Below are positions 36,401 through 48,250 of a stretch of 64,000 nucleotides of DNA, piece after piece. Under the pieces are notes generated by a model. It saw only the letters and a program-made list of their open reading frames with translations, was not told the origin of the DNA and did no database searches. A program made the position numbers and the translations under genes. Origin of the DNA: Nelumbo lutea (Eukaryota; Streptophyta; Magnoliopsida; Proteales; Nelumbonaceae); NCBI GenBank assembly GCA_022828595.1, contig JAKGHH010000003.1, forward strand, positions 18,104,934 to 18,168,933, given 5' to 3'. The stretch's first letter is position 1; each line of letters starts with the position of its first letter.

Positions 36401-39400
36401 TGGGAGGAGGAAAGCACATGGGGTGAGTGTTCAGTTATATCATTTTGCCAGTTCATGTTTGCAATTGGGCCTTTTTTGCTTGGTTATTGATCTCAATAAT
36501 TTATAAACAGATCAGAGCTTGCACAAAGGGTTTCCATTAATGAGATAGCTGAGAGCATGATGGCTTTCAACACTAACTACAAGGACACAGGCCTGTTTGG
36601 TGTTTATGCTATTGCCAAGGTGAGGCGCCCCAGGTCATTTTCAATTTCTTTTCCTACTTATGTTAGATCATGATTGTTATTCTGTAGATTGTAGCCATGT
36701 GAACTGCATTTGGTTTTGTTTGTTCTTTTCTTTTTCTTCTTTTGATAAGCATTAGATTCTCGGTTTTCATGATACACATTCGGCCTTCTAAATAGTTTGG
36801 AGGGCCAACTTTATTCTGTAATAACCTTTTGATATGTTGAAACTTTCTTCAAATTGTGTTACATTCTCAACATTACCGTGTTTGTATACTCTTCATATTT
36901 GAGTTAAAATATCTTGCCTGTTTAGGATTGGAGGGGTATCCTTCATTTAACATAACAGAGTTGGAATTTATGTGGGCCAATATGTTCTGGGGAGTTAGGT
37001 ACTTTTGAAGAGATTGATTCATAGTTAAAAGAAATACGCCTTATTTTCTTGTAGTTACCTAAGTGGAAGCAAATGGTTGAAGGAAAACAGGTAAAGCAAA
37101 CTTGAAGGCTGTCGTTGGATCAGGATGGGAGAGAAGAAAGATTGGATGGAAAGAAGTTTTGAAGAGTTGGAAATAAAAGAGGCAGTCTTTAGCATGGATG
37201 GAGACAAGGCACCAGGCCTTGACGGTTTCCCTTTATTCTTTTTCCAAAAATGCTGGGATATTGTCAAAGAAGGTTCCTTTCATTCTTTAGAGATTTCCGC
37301 TCCTCAGCTATAGTAAACAAAGGCCTAAATTCAACCTTTCTGTGCTTATTCCCAAAGAAAGGGGGAGTTTTGGAAGTGAAGGACTTTAGGCCGATAAGCC
37401 TAGTCGGATGTGTATAAAATCTTGGCCAAAGTTCTAGCAAGATGACTGAAAGAAGTGCTGCAAGACTTGATCTCTCCGAATCAGTTTACCTTTGTGAAAG
37501 GAAGACAAATTGTGGACAGTATCTTAATTGCAAATGAGTGTGTAGAAGACAGAAATGCCAGCGGACTGCCAGGGGTTCTAGTCAAGTTAGACCTTGAAAA
37601 GGCTTATGATAAAGTTAATTGGGAATGTATCTTGGACTGCTTGAGTCTGAGAGGCTTTGGTAGGAGATGGATCAGTTGGATCAAAGGCTGTATTGGTTCA
37701 TCCTGGTTCTCAATGCTTCTAAACGGAGAATCCAAGGGCTACTTTAAGGCAAGTCGAGGACTTAGACAAGGTTGCCCTCTCTCTCCTCTCCTCTTTACTT
37801 TAGCGATGGATATCTTCAACTTGCTATTGGACAAAGCCAAGGTTCTGGGCTTGATCAAGGGTTTTGAAGTGGGAAGAGATCAGGTCCAGGTTTCTCTCTT
37901 ACAATTTGCTGACAACATCATCCTATTCTTGGATGCATCATTGGAAAATATCTTGAATGTGAAGAGGGTCATCGAAGCTTTTGAATTAGTTACCAGGTTG
38001 AGGGTTAATTTCAGCAAATCCAACATTATTCCTATTAACTTAGTTGAAGAAAGTCTCATAGACAATATCAAAGAGATTCTGAATTGTAAAGTGGAAAGCC
38101 TTCCCATTACCTACCTTGGAATGCCCCTGGGAGGTAACCCAAGATCTCTAAACTTCTGGGACCCAGTGGTGGAGAAATTTGAAAGGAAATTAGCCTCTTG
38201 GAAAAAAGGTTACCTATCAAAAGGGGGCAGACCGATTCTCCTAAAGGCCCCTCTCTAGCAAACTTACCAACTTGTTACTTTTCAAAATTCCTCCAAAAGT
38301 GTGAGACTTTACTTAGAGAAAATCCAAAGAAATTTCCTTTGGGATGGAGGAGGGGAGAATAGAAATCACTTGGTAAGTTGGGACCAAGTGTGGAAGCTGA
38401 AGGAGGAGGGAGGATTGGGAGTTGGGCATTTAAAAGAGAAGAATATCTCTCTCTTGAGCAAATGGCTATGGAGATTCCCCACTAAATCCGATACTCTTTG
38501 GGCAGCTGTATCTCTAGCAAGTATGGAACAAATGCAAATGGGTGGGATAGTAATCTTCAGTTGAACCAGGCAAAGAACTCAAAGCCTTGGAAAGATATAG
38601 TTTCCTCTCACTCATCATTCCTTTCATTAGACTCGAAGTGGGAAACGTAAATAAAATAAAATTCTGGAAAGATCTCTGGTGGGGGGATTCCACCCTAGCT
38701 GAATCCTTCCCTAGAATCTTTAATCTCTCCTCAAATCAGGACTCAACTGCCTCCTCTTGCATTCCAGCCTTACCTGCTGACACCAATTTGACTTTGAATC
38801 TGAGAAGACCTTTAAAGGAAATTTCGATCTCAGACCTTTTAAACCTCTTTCTTACCCTAAAAGAAGTCTATCTCTCCCCTCATCCCTCTGATACCCGAAT
38901 CTGGACCTTAAACCCAAATGGTGTGTTCTCTTCCAAATCTTTGTTTAAGGCTATTCTTGCAGGTGACCAGACTTCCTCTTTCCCTTTTAAGAGGATATGG
39001 AGCAGCCATATTCCTCTAAGGATCTGTTTTTTTGTTTGGGAAGCGTGTCTACAGAGAATAAACACTTGTGATCTTCTCCTGAAGAAAAGCCAGGGAAGGT
39101 GTTATATCTCTCCTCATGTATGTGTGCTTTGCCTAAGAGAAGGGGAATCAGCAGATCATCTACTTATTCATTATGTAGCTTTTCTCAAAAGATATGGTGG
39201 CATTTCTTAAACCTGTTAGGCTATAGTTGGGTCTCTCCCAAACACATTCAGGAGTTTCTCAACCAGTGGTATGGGTCAGGTTTGAGCAGAAGAGGTAAAG
39301 TGTATTGGCGAACCATGGTTCATGCAGTCTTGTGGGGAATTTGGGAGGAAAGAAACAGGCATATTTTTGAAAACAGATCTAGATCTCTAGAGGACCTAAT

Positions 39401-41949
39401 CGTAGATATCTTCTTCTGTTGTAACTCATGGGCCGTTAACAGTGAGATGTTTCAAGACCTATCCCTTAATGATCTTAACAGAAATATCCAATCGATCCTA
39501 CTTCTCCAAAGTCACCCTCAACCAACCAAAAGTCTTCAGCTTCCTCAAATTGAAGCAGGGATGATTCTAAATTTTGATGGGAGTGCTGCAGGCAATCCGG
39601 GAAAAGCTGGGATAGGTGGAATTTTGAGGGATGAACAGGGACTGATTTGTTAGGCGTTTAGTGGTCCATTAGGTATTACAGACTCAACAAAGGCTGAAGT
39701 GATGGCAGCCCTCACTGGTATCAGAATCATAAAAATCCTAGGCATTCAGAAATTATCCATAGTAGGAGATTCAGCCAATACCATCAAATGGTTGAACGAG
39801 AAGGGGGGGGGCATGAAGGTTGAGTCATTGCCTGTCAGAGGCAAGAGACACCCTGGAAAATTTGAATGTTATTCTGAAGTGGATCCCGAGGGAGATGAAC
39901 CATATTGCTGATGGATTAGCTAAATTGGGAGCGAACCTAGAAAATTTATATAGCAACAAGCTTCCCCCCTTGTAATTTTGTATTTCTGCTGTTTTCTCTT
40001 TTAGTACACCTACTCATGTACTTATTATCTCTATCAATGAAATCTGGTTAGCTTTTTCTCAAAAAAATGGAATGTTTTATTTTAATCTTTTGTGATTGTT
40101 GACAAGTTTTTGGATTCTACTCTTTTGTTCCAACTTCCAACTGTGTAGTGGGGTGGAATTTGGGAACTAGTTAGTATGATATTTTGAAGATGTAGTCTTG
40201 GGCAGGGTGGCTACACATTTGAATTGTCCTGATTTTGAGCTAGTGTCCCCCAGTTTTTTGTTACTCTATCTCAACTATGTATTCATTTTCTGGACATAAA
40301 TATACCATCAGACATAGTTCAATTGCATTCTGATTTTACTGTTTGTGTTTCTATACTCCACTTACCCTTTCATATTTTAATTTTGTGTTCAGCCTGATTG
40401 TTTGGATGATCTAGCCTATGCAATTATGTATGAGATAAGCAAGCTGTCTTACCGAGTCTCAGAAGCTGATGTTACTCGTGCTCGAAATCAGGTAATTATT
40501 TTTACTCATTTATTGTTGTCTGTTTGATAGGCCTTTGTTGCTTATTGTTGTTTATTTCATAGGCCTTTTGCTTTCTTTCAAATGGATTAACTGAGTAATT
40601 GATTTTGTGCATATTTTCTAATGCAAGAAATGCTTGTGATATATCGGTTTGCATTAAAGCAGCTGGTAGTTGAAATATGATACATCTCATCCTTGAATAT
40701 ACCATATTCATTTGCTGCTTCACGATTTGCTCATCTTATTGAAGCTGATTAGTTAAGTTGGAATCATAAATAACCTGAACATTCTTGCATCTTTTTAGTC
40801 TCTGGGTTTACAGTGCTTATGATATGAGATGTGGCATTATTGATGATTCCAACTTATTACTTCTGTAACAAGATTAGAGTGGGTTTACAGCAATTAAGAA
40901 GAGATCAGATCAGACCTTTTTCTGTAGTGTAGTCTCCCTGTCATTTTAGTGTAATGTAGCCACTGACATGTTTGCTGTTTTGCAGTTGAAATCTTCTTTG
41001 CTCCTTCACATTGATGGAACCAGTCCAGTTGCTGAAGATATTGGACGTCAGGTAGGATCCTTATTTGAAAATTTATTTGAAATAATATGGATTAAGAGTT
41101 AAGACAATCATGGCATATAGAAAATTTGGAGCCCAATAATTCTTTATGGGCCATTTTGCTCATTACGTGTTTCCTATGATGAAAAAATCCTGATAAGCCA
41201 CCTTTTGTATGGGATTTGGTTTTGGTAGTCACAGTAGCTAAATTGCAGCACAATTTAGGTTATTCTAAGTTTCTACCCCTCTGGTAAACAACCATTTTCA
41301 TGGACAATTTTGAGGAAACTATTTGCCTGGTATCAGGTCAACTGGTAGCCCATTCAATGCTTGTACTTTCCATGCATATATTTGCTTGAAACAGTGTGTT
41401 CTGGTTTGAAAGATGTGGCCCGGATAGCCACAGCAGGATGGCTGCATATTCATATTTATAATGTGCTTTGTTAGCCCTCCCCAAACCCTATAACCTTGCA
41501 AACCCTGCACTAGCTGGTAAAATGGTTTTTGATGCAGATTCAATCCAAATCCATGTAAGAATTAATATTACAGTTGCTACTTGCTTTCATGTAGATATAT
41601 GTAAATATATGCTTTTATAATTTGTTATGTGCGTGCTTGCAGCTACTTACATATGGGAGAAGAATCCCATTTGCTGAACTGTTTGCAAGGATTGATGCAG
41701 TGGATTCAAGCACCGTAAAGCGTGTTGCAAACCGGTTTATATTTGACAAAGTAAGGACTAAGGACTACGTTTTAGAATGATTAAAATTTTTGTGCCAACT
41801 ATGTCTTCATTCAGTGAACCCTCTATTGCCATGCCTCCTTATCTCCACTTGCGTGTTTGCAGGATGTTGCGATCGCAGCAATGGGTCCGATCCAAGGTCT
41901 ACCTGACTACAACTGGTTCAGGCGCAGGACCTACTGGAACCGTTACTAG
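33458..41949 (+). CDS. MPPB: Mitochondrial processing peptidase beta subunit (core protein of complex III)
   Basis: Nine exons: 33458-34120, 35703-35867, 36029-36166, 36271-36422, 36511-36619, 40393-40491, 40986-41051, 41643-41750, 41863-41949; all GT-AG with frames joining, 528 aa. In plants this subunit is part of the cytochrome bc1 complex and cleaves presequences from imported proteins. The N-terminus (1-45) is Arg/Ser-rich with no acidic residue before D52, as for a mitochondrial presequence. The pitrilysin-type zinc motif HFLEH is at 138-142 and the third ligand fits E218 in REMEE, so the catalytic site is intact. The C-terminus ([14 protein letters not shown]) is the conserved family end. 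Intron 5 is 3.8 kb because a LINE inserted in the sense orientation; flanking splice sites are intact. A CT-rich leader precedes the ATG. Confidence 0.97.
37085..40067 (+). mobile_element. 5'-truncated LINE (L1 type) in MPP-beta intron 5
   Basis: The element encodes a broken ORF2. The start of the reverse transcriptase ([19 protein letters not shown], about 37165) is followed by [20 protein letters not shown] (37485), [11 protein letters not shown] (37765) and the active-site region [11 protein letters not shown] (37900). A zinc-knuckle-like WEACL..C..C region (39040-39170) and a C-terminal RNase H ([16 protein letters not shown], 39574; [14 protein letters not shown], about 39890) come next. 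The endonuclease is absent. Frame shifts near 37320, 38260 and 39200, a stop at 39651, and Asn in place of the second Asp of the catalytic FADD motif make it dead. It ends with a short A-run (40061-40067). It lies in the same orientation as the host gene. A target duplication was not found. Confidence 0.9.
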
Positions 41950-42540
41950 GTTATTCTTTTTTTTTTTTTTTCTTGCGTCATTATTTATCTTCCATTTTCA
42001 AGATATCTCATAAAACCAGGCTCCCAACGCTTCATACATATACACTCCCTTGGCCTTCGGTGGCTGGTATTTTGGGATCTTGTTTTTTGTAACATCCCCC
42101 CATTTTGGTGAAAGGAATAATTGTTAAAAATCTTTCAATAACGTAACTGTGCTTTGTTAGGCACTGTAACTCTCTTTATCTACCTTGCTTATGCCTCTAA
42201 TTTGTGCTGCTTTGAGCAATAACTGAACTTTGGATTGGAATGTTAAGTATTAAGGGAGAGGCGTGACACTAGGCATTTTGCTTGTCTAATGTCTCCAAGT
42301 TGAACTCTGCGGCCGTAAGGCCACAAAGAAACAAAACCCAACTCTAAGTATCCTTGGAGATTTGGTCTTCCGTCCAATTTCAGCTGCTGCCTTGCACACC
42401 TACTCGATCATCCAATTCAGTTTGAATTGAAAGTTTTAATTTCTTTTTTTTTTATTAGTTGAATCATGAAGAGCAAACGCATTTGCCTGTACAAAGAAGC
42501 AAAAAAAAAGGGAGAGATGGTCGTTGTATATACTATTAGG
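41950..42540. other. 3' flank of MPP-beta
   Basis: T-rich 3'UTR and anonymous sequence follow the stop codon. No exon or known repeat is recognised up to the Pack-MULE-like element. Confidence 0.5.
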
Positions 42541-43272
42541 GTAATGAACAAGTTTTAACTATCGGGGAAAATTTCAATTTAATACTCTGAACTCTGTGGG
42601 TGGTGTCAAGGTAGTACCCGAACCCCAAAACGTGTTATTACTTATTGTAGTGCCCTTTCGAAAACTGTCAATTTAGTACTGTGCATGCACGTGATTGTCA
42701 CATGTGATTTATAGCATTCTGAAATTCCAAAACTACCTATTGTCTTCTTCCTTGAAACTAAAAATAAAACAGAGCAACGGCCGTTTCCTCTTAGTCTTAG
42801 TTCCCTGAAACTTCCTGGTATGACCCTCCTTGTTTCTAGAAAACCCATATTTGAGTTTGGACAACAGCAACCTGTCCAAACCTGAAAGATCGAGTCCATT
42901 ATCTGCCTCTACTTTGGCAAGAAATTCTCAAAGAAGTTTCCTTCTTGAGACCGTCTGCTCTAATTGCAACGTCACTCTCTTGACTCACCCACTATTTAAA
43001 GATGGTGGATTCAAAACTTTTGCCACCCTCTAAAACTTCCTCATCCTTGGCCCCCTCGTCGCCACATTTCTCCCAACTCATTTCCTCATCCTTTGCAATT
43101 CCTTCATTGCAGTTTTTTCTGGCTTTCCATTCTTTTGCGACAGTTTTTCTGAACTATTTCCTCATCCTTTGCCACCTCTTCGGCAGTGCTCCCCTGGTCC
43201 GGTTCATTTTCTTCATTACCAACTACATTTTCTATTTCTAAGTTGCTATTCTCATTTTCTTGCCCTGTAAGC

Positions 43273-43839
43273 AAGGTTTTAAAAATTGGCCCGGAAACAA
43301 AACCGTTCTAGCTACTGATTCTAGGTCAGCGGTTTGCATATTAGGGCAAATATTTTATGAGTTATGAGATTTGAGAAAGGAGAAGAGATGTCGGCTAAGA
43401 AAGAAGAAAAGAAAGAACGAAAGGAGAAAGGAAAAAAGAAAAGAAGATAAAGGAAAGGAAGGAGGAGGGAAGGAGGGAAGAAGAAGGAAGAGGAGGGTGG
43501 TTCGATGCTCACTGATGATGATAATGGTGACGGCTACGGTGAAGTGGCAGCAACAAACACAGATCAGAGATCCGAGTTCTTCTTCTTCTTCTTCTTCTTT
43601 GTCTTCTTCGTCTTCCTCAGATCTGAGTTCGTGTGTTTCTCTCCTGCAGTTTTATACTGTGAACTGCTGTTTGGGTCAAATGAGTCGATGGTTCAACTGC
43701 CCGGGTCAGCGATTTTTTAACAAAGTCAACAGTTTTTTTTATCAAGGAGCAAGTTAGGGGTGAAATGGAACCGATTGTTTGGATGGTTTTTAGGCCAAAT
43801 GATCCGACCGTCCTAGTCAACAACGGTTCAAAAACATTG
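43273..43839. mobile_element. Foldback MITE, ggtttttaaaacc family, copy G, with exact 9-10 bp duplication
   Basis: Its ends are aaggttttaaaaattggcc and acggttcaaaaacattg. The word cctgtaagc lies at 43264-43272 and again at 43840-43848; the next base, a, also matches, so the duplication is 9-10 bp. Removing the insert rejoins the flanking PP2C-derived sequence. It is longer than other copies because of a GA-rich tract (43371-43500) and a TTC repeat (43578-43620). The 9-10 bp duplication points to the Mutator superfamily. Confidence 0.85.
43371..43500 (+). repeat. GA-rich low-complexity tract
   Basis: An almost pure purine stretch (AAGAA, GGAGG and AGGAAG words) inside MITE copy G. Open frames across it on both strands are composition artefacts. 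Confidence 0.8.
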
Positions 43840-43848
43840 CCTGTAAGC

Positions 43849-44470
43849 ACTGAAGAATCTTTCTTAGCATCCCAAAACAATCCCTCGAGTTCATTAAACA
43901 CAACACCATATAGATTACTCATCGAGAATTCCGACGCATCAAGACCATTGAGACTATCATAAATGCCGACGAAGAGCCACCCGTGTTCTTCAGACATGAC
44001 GTGAACCCGATCCTCCTTGGCCTTCACATGGGCCCATTAATGTTGCTATCGTTTTTTCCCTCTGGTTCACCTCCATACCCCGACATTGGACCATCTTTCC
44101 GGCCAATGAAATTATGAACCGACACCACCCAGGGTTGTTTTTTCTTCAAAAAGTTCCGGTAAAACGCCTTCCGGATCCCAGAAATCCCCTTCTTCCTCTT
44201 CTTTTTCACGTAAAAACCACCAAGTAGAGTTGAGAAAGGGACTCCTCCCCTATCAAAAGCATTGGTCACCGTCACACCAAGTGACCTGGATAGTGTGCCT
44301 CGCTCAATAGGCCCCAACATGAACAACTGGACCTGACGCATCGCCGCCGCATGGGATTAGCGGAAGAGCACTGGAAAAAGAGGTGCTCTCGAAGCCATTG
44401 ACGACGCTAGACTTTGGAACACCAACACATTCATTGGCATCGTTGTAAATAACATCATGTTGGAGGACAG
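43849..44470 (-). pseudogene. Captured fragment of a POLTERGEIST-like protein phosphatase 2C
   Basis: On the minus strand, from right to left, the pieces read NGFESTSFSSALPL (about 44395), GPIERGTLSRSL (about 44315), KKQPWVVSVHNF and, after a frame break near 44027, KAKEDRVHVMSEEHGWLFVG then IYDSLNGLDASEF (44025-43920). These fall in the order found in plant POL/PLL phosphatases: a GPIERG-repeat N-terminal part, then the start of the PP2C domain. In that family the Gly after the metal-binding YD is conserved; here it is Ser, and only the first part of the domain is present. The fragment probably continued at 43263 and below before the MITE inserted. It cannot encode an active phosphatase. Assignment is from motif memory. 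Confidence 0.7.
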
Positions 44471-45072
44471 TCCTAAGAGTTGAAAAATAAATGACATCTA
44501 GAAGGCATTTGTGTCATTTCACATGCCACTTAACGTCTGTTAACTATTTTAAACTAAATTCACAGTTTTCCAAAATTTGAAAGTTCATATACTAACTTGA
44601 CACGGAAAAACTTCAGATGCTGGGCCCCTAGGCTGTTGGGTAAATTAATAATTACGTCTTAATTTATTTTGACTAAAATAAAAAGCATGAACGTAAATGG
44701 GTGAACTGCCCAAAACGTGCCCAACCCAGAAACTGCCTCAGCCTATGCTGTTGGCCCCAACAGTCAAAGTTAACCCAACTTGACACTACCCCAAAGTTCA
44801 GGTGCATTGTCATAGTTGCAGACTGTAATATCAAATGGATGTTATTATGTTTTAGCTTTGAAGGTTACATTAGTAAAAGCCCAGACTGCTTCTATGGGTG
44901 GGTTGTATTGCCTAGGGAGAATTAAGATGGAGATAAGTTCCTATATCGAGAGGATACGATAGCTCCCCTTTTGATGTAAATATGAGATTTATCTGTTTTA
45001 TTATTTCATGGCTTTCCTTTACTATTTCTAGAGTAAATCTTATTTAGTCTTTAAAAAGGGGAAATCTCTTAA

Positions 45073-45450
45073 GGCCCCATTCACTTTTTGATAAATTATT
45101 TATCTAGGTAAATGCAGTTATTTGGGTAAATTTTTCTTAGAAAACACTTACCCCATAAATGCATTTATCCATGTTCTTTTATTTTTCATGTAAATAAGGC
45201 AATGACCATTTTAACCATAAAAATCCATTATTAAAAGGGGCATTTTTATTTCATTCAAGTGTTGGAAACTTTCCCCTAGGTGGGAAAGTTATTTACCCAC
45301 CTAGGAGATGAGCATCATTTACTCGATTAAGCGATACCTAGGAAAATAAACTTTCCTTGGTCCCCACATAAATATGAAAAAAGAACATGGGATTCTTGAT
45401 TCCCATTGACCAACTTTCCCCATCTCAAAATCCAAAAAAAGAACGCCCCC
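45073..45450. mobile_element. Tourist-like foldback element (378 bp, TAA duplication)
   Basis: TAA flanks ggccccattcactttttg on the left and ccaaaaaaagaacgccccc on the right, which are imperfect inverted copies. CCTAGGTGGG and CTAGGTAAA words pair internally. The right part is duplicated at about 45950-45990. Confidence 0.55.
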
Positions 45451-46126
45451 TAAAAGTTAAAACTACCTCTATTCCATTTTTTTTTGGGATATTCGGTGCC
45501 ATGCACCATTAATAACTTCTCCATGACCCATTTTCCCCAAAAGTGCTAGTTGTGAGATTCGATTCCACATCAATGCTGGAACAAACCAAGTAATAAACTA
45601 AATGCAATTACTTACCTAGGTAAATGTAGTTACATGGGTAAATTTTTCCTAGGAAACACTTACCCAAGTAAGTGCATTTATTCACGTTCTTTTATTTCTC
45701 ATATAAATAAGGAAATAACCATTTTAGCCATAAAAATCCATTATTAAAAGGGGCATTTTTGTCTCATTCAAGTATTAACAACTTTCCCCTAGGTGGAAAA
45801 ATTATTTACCCACCTAGGAGATGGGCATCATTTACCCGAGTAAGCGATACCTAGGAAAATAATTTTCCTTGATCCCTATATAAATCTGAAAAAAGAACAT
45901 GAGATTCTTGGTCAATGAAAACCAAAATCCCATTGACCAACTTTCCCCATCTCAAAATCCAAAAAAAGAACGCCTCCTAAAAGTTAAAACTACCCCTATT
46001 CCATTTTTTATGGGGCATTCGGTGCCATGCACTATTAATAACTTCCCCATAACCCATTTTTCCCAAAAATGCTAGTTGTGAGATTCCATTCCACATCAAT
46101 GCTGGAACAAACCAAGTAATAAACTA
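45104..46126. repeat. Tandem duplication of about 520 bp
   Basis: Copy 1 (45104-45600) and copy 2 (45616-46126) run in the same order. Both start ctaggtaaatg, contain the words aaggggcattttt, ggagatgagcatcattta or ggagatgggcatcattta and gaaaaaagaacatg, and both end gctggaacaaaccaag plus taataaacta. The offset is 512 bp at the start and 526 bp at the end, so small indels have built up. Copy 2 lacks the left terminus of the Tourist-like element, so the duplication happened after that element inserted. Confidence 0.9.
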
Positions 46127-48037
46127 ATACACCAACAGCCAACCCTCGGCTAAAAGTATTTCTCGTGGAACACATCAGCTAAGAGATAACAGACCAACAG
46201 CCAGCCCTCGGGTGTATTCCCATGTTTTAGGAAATGGAATTATGCTTACAAAATCTATTAAAGTATTCCTATGTTTTTTCACAGTCGATCAATTCCACCC
46301 CTACCTTTAGGGTGTGTTTGATTTGAAGGAAAGAGTAGGGAAAAAAAGGAAAGGTAGAGAGGGAATTACCTATAGGGCTCAGTTTGGAAGGAGTAAATAT
46401 TATTTTATATGTATTTGTAGTGTAAATATTTCCAAACTGAACCTTACATTCCAGTTGCATGTGATATCATATGACATGTTAAAATTTTCAAAAGTCCAAT
46501 TATGCCCTCACCCCATCCTTACCCATTTCAGGGGCTTTGCTCTCCTTTGAAGCTGATTTGATTGCAGAAACGCATAACCAACATGGATTTCCTACTCTAA
46601 ACACGTCGATTATTAGAGGGAACATAAGGCCCTCCGATGGAAGCTGAAGCACCTGTAGGTGTGGGTAGGTACCATGAGAGCCTAAACATGCTCAGGGTGT
46701 TGCGTTGCGGGTGAAGCCTTCACTTTGCCTCTCAAGATCCCGTGAGCAGTAATTGAAGACTGCATTAGTGGCGTGACTGTAACTAAAGGCCAAAAACTAC
46801 TGTAAAGAAATCTTCATTGTATACACGCACATACCAAGGTGTTACAACAGCTTACCACCGTAGGGTAATGCAAAAAAAAAACTCTTGTATATTGTGCATT
46901 GAACTTTCTCCCTATTGCTCCAAAAGTCACATTTTTTAGAAAATTGTTTTTTTTTCGAATGAAGCTGCAACGGAGCTTTTGTAATCAAAACTCCTCCCTT
47001 TGTTCTCACTCTATTCCTCTCTCTCCTTCCTGAAGAATAATGGAAATCTGCTTCAATGTTCACAATACGGTGCTCATACCGTTCGCACATCCCTTTGCAG
47101 TCTTGCATTGGGAATATCTACTCAATGCAAGGGTTGCAAGGGTGGTATGTATTTGAGAATTTAAAATATAATAAAGGATAAAATAGATATTTCATAATTT
47201 TCTGTTGATATTTATGAAATATGTTAATTGTAGAAAATTCAAGAATACCTTAATGTTATGTTTGATTTGAAGGAAAAAGTAGGGATTAGGGAAACCTATA
47301 CAATCCCTACTTTTTGGAAACAGCGGAGGTTTTTACCTTTTAGTCCTTTTCCTAGGGATAGTTTAATGGATTTTCCAATAAAAGAAAATGTACTGAAATT
47401 TAAGCAATTTTTTTTTTGTTGAATTTGGCAAGTAATACTGTAATAGCGAGTTGTGGTACGTAGGTAGGTGAGTGCCGTTGGCCAACCCAACTGTGTTATT
47501 TTGAGGGAAAGCCAAAGGAAAATGAAGTGAAGTGGACTTCTCTCTAATATGTGTGCTGTGTAGTGTTTTTTTCTATAAAAGCTAGGTTTTTCTTGTGTTG
47601 TGTTTGGGCGTTATTTATTGGTGTGTCTCATACATGATACATACTCATCGTGGATATCGAGCTGACAGCGATTCAGCGGAGGATACAGGATAGAAAGACA
47701 TCGAGACCCCCCATTCCCATTCCTTGATAGAGAGTTTCCACCTCCACACATGGTCTGCCCTCCCTTTATTATTATTTTTTTCTAATGGCTAAGAGGACGA
47801 TTCCTTCCTCGAGATCTTCTCCTTGATCATTTCCTCCCCGAATTCTCTCCGCAATTCCATCCATCTCTGTAACACACAATACAATAGCTGTTTGCTTCAC
47901 TCATTTTATTCTCTCTAGATTCAGATCGATTCATAGCTCCTTGCTTTGAGCTCTCTCGCTGTCGCATCGCTTTGTTGAGCTCCTCAAATCTGTCAGCATT
48001 TTGCTTCATAAATTTTTAGACATTGTTTGCTCTACCC

Positions 48038-48215
48038 ATGGCCACTTTTTCTGTTTCCGGCCCCAAGTCCTCTGCATTTGCTCTCTGCCGGCCGCGACCA
48101 CAGAATTCGCATCATCAGCACCCGAAGATCTCATTTCATTCTGCTTCTATATCAAGCTCTCCATCATTGCTTGCTGGATCTTCGCTGGAACAACACTCTT
48201 TTTCCAGACCTCAGG

Positions 48216-48250
<35 letters not shown>

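Larger units (their letters stand above)
42541..44645. mobile_element. Pack-MULE-like element carrying a PP2C fragment
   Basis: The left part (about 42575-42730) aligns with the reverse complement of the right part (about 44480-44620). Shared words are GTGTCAAG(G/T)TAGTA, then GAAC, GAAAACTGT(C/G)AATTTAGT and CACATGTGA-like sequence. Together they look like diverged long TIRs. Between them lies a minus-strand fragment of a POLTERGEIST-type PP2C gene (44470-43849 and on past the insert). A foldback MITE (43273-43839) inserted later. The exact ends and the element's own target duplication were not determined. There is no transposase. Confidence 0.65.
44646..47570. other. Intergenic region, MITEs and a tandem duplication
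   Basis: No exon is supported. A Tourist-like foldback (45073-45450) overlaps the first copy of a roughly 520-bp tandem duplication (45104-46126). Partial Tourist-like sequences begin near 46308 (gggtgtgtttgatttgaagg), 46375 and 47254. The rest is anonymous, AT-rich DNA. Confidence 0.55.

Noticed and set aside
37455..38258. 267-codon reverse transcriptase frame as a host gene
   Set aside because: It is part of a LINE ORF2 whose other segments continue in different frames; the catalytic FADD is altered and the element is inside an intron.
36940..40080. Target-site duplication for the MPP-beta LINE
   Set aside because: The sequence after the A-run (tggaatgttttatttt) has only weak partial matches on the 5' side; none was convincing.
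43371..43757. Charged open frame (Lys/Arg/Glu-rich)
   Set aside because: It is the translation of a GA-rich tract and TTC repeat inside a MITE, with no independent coding signal.
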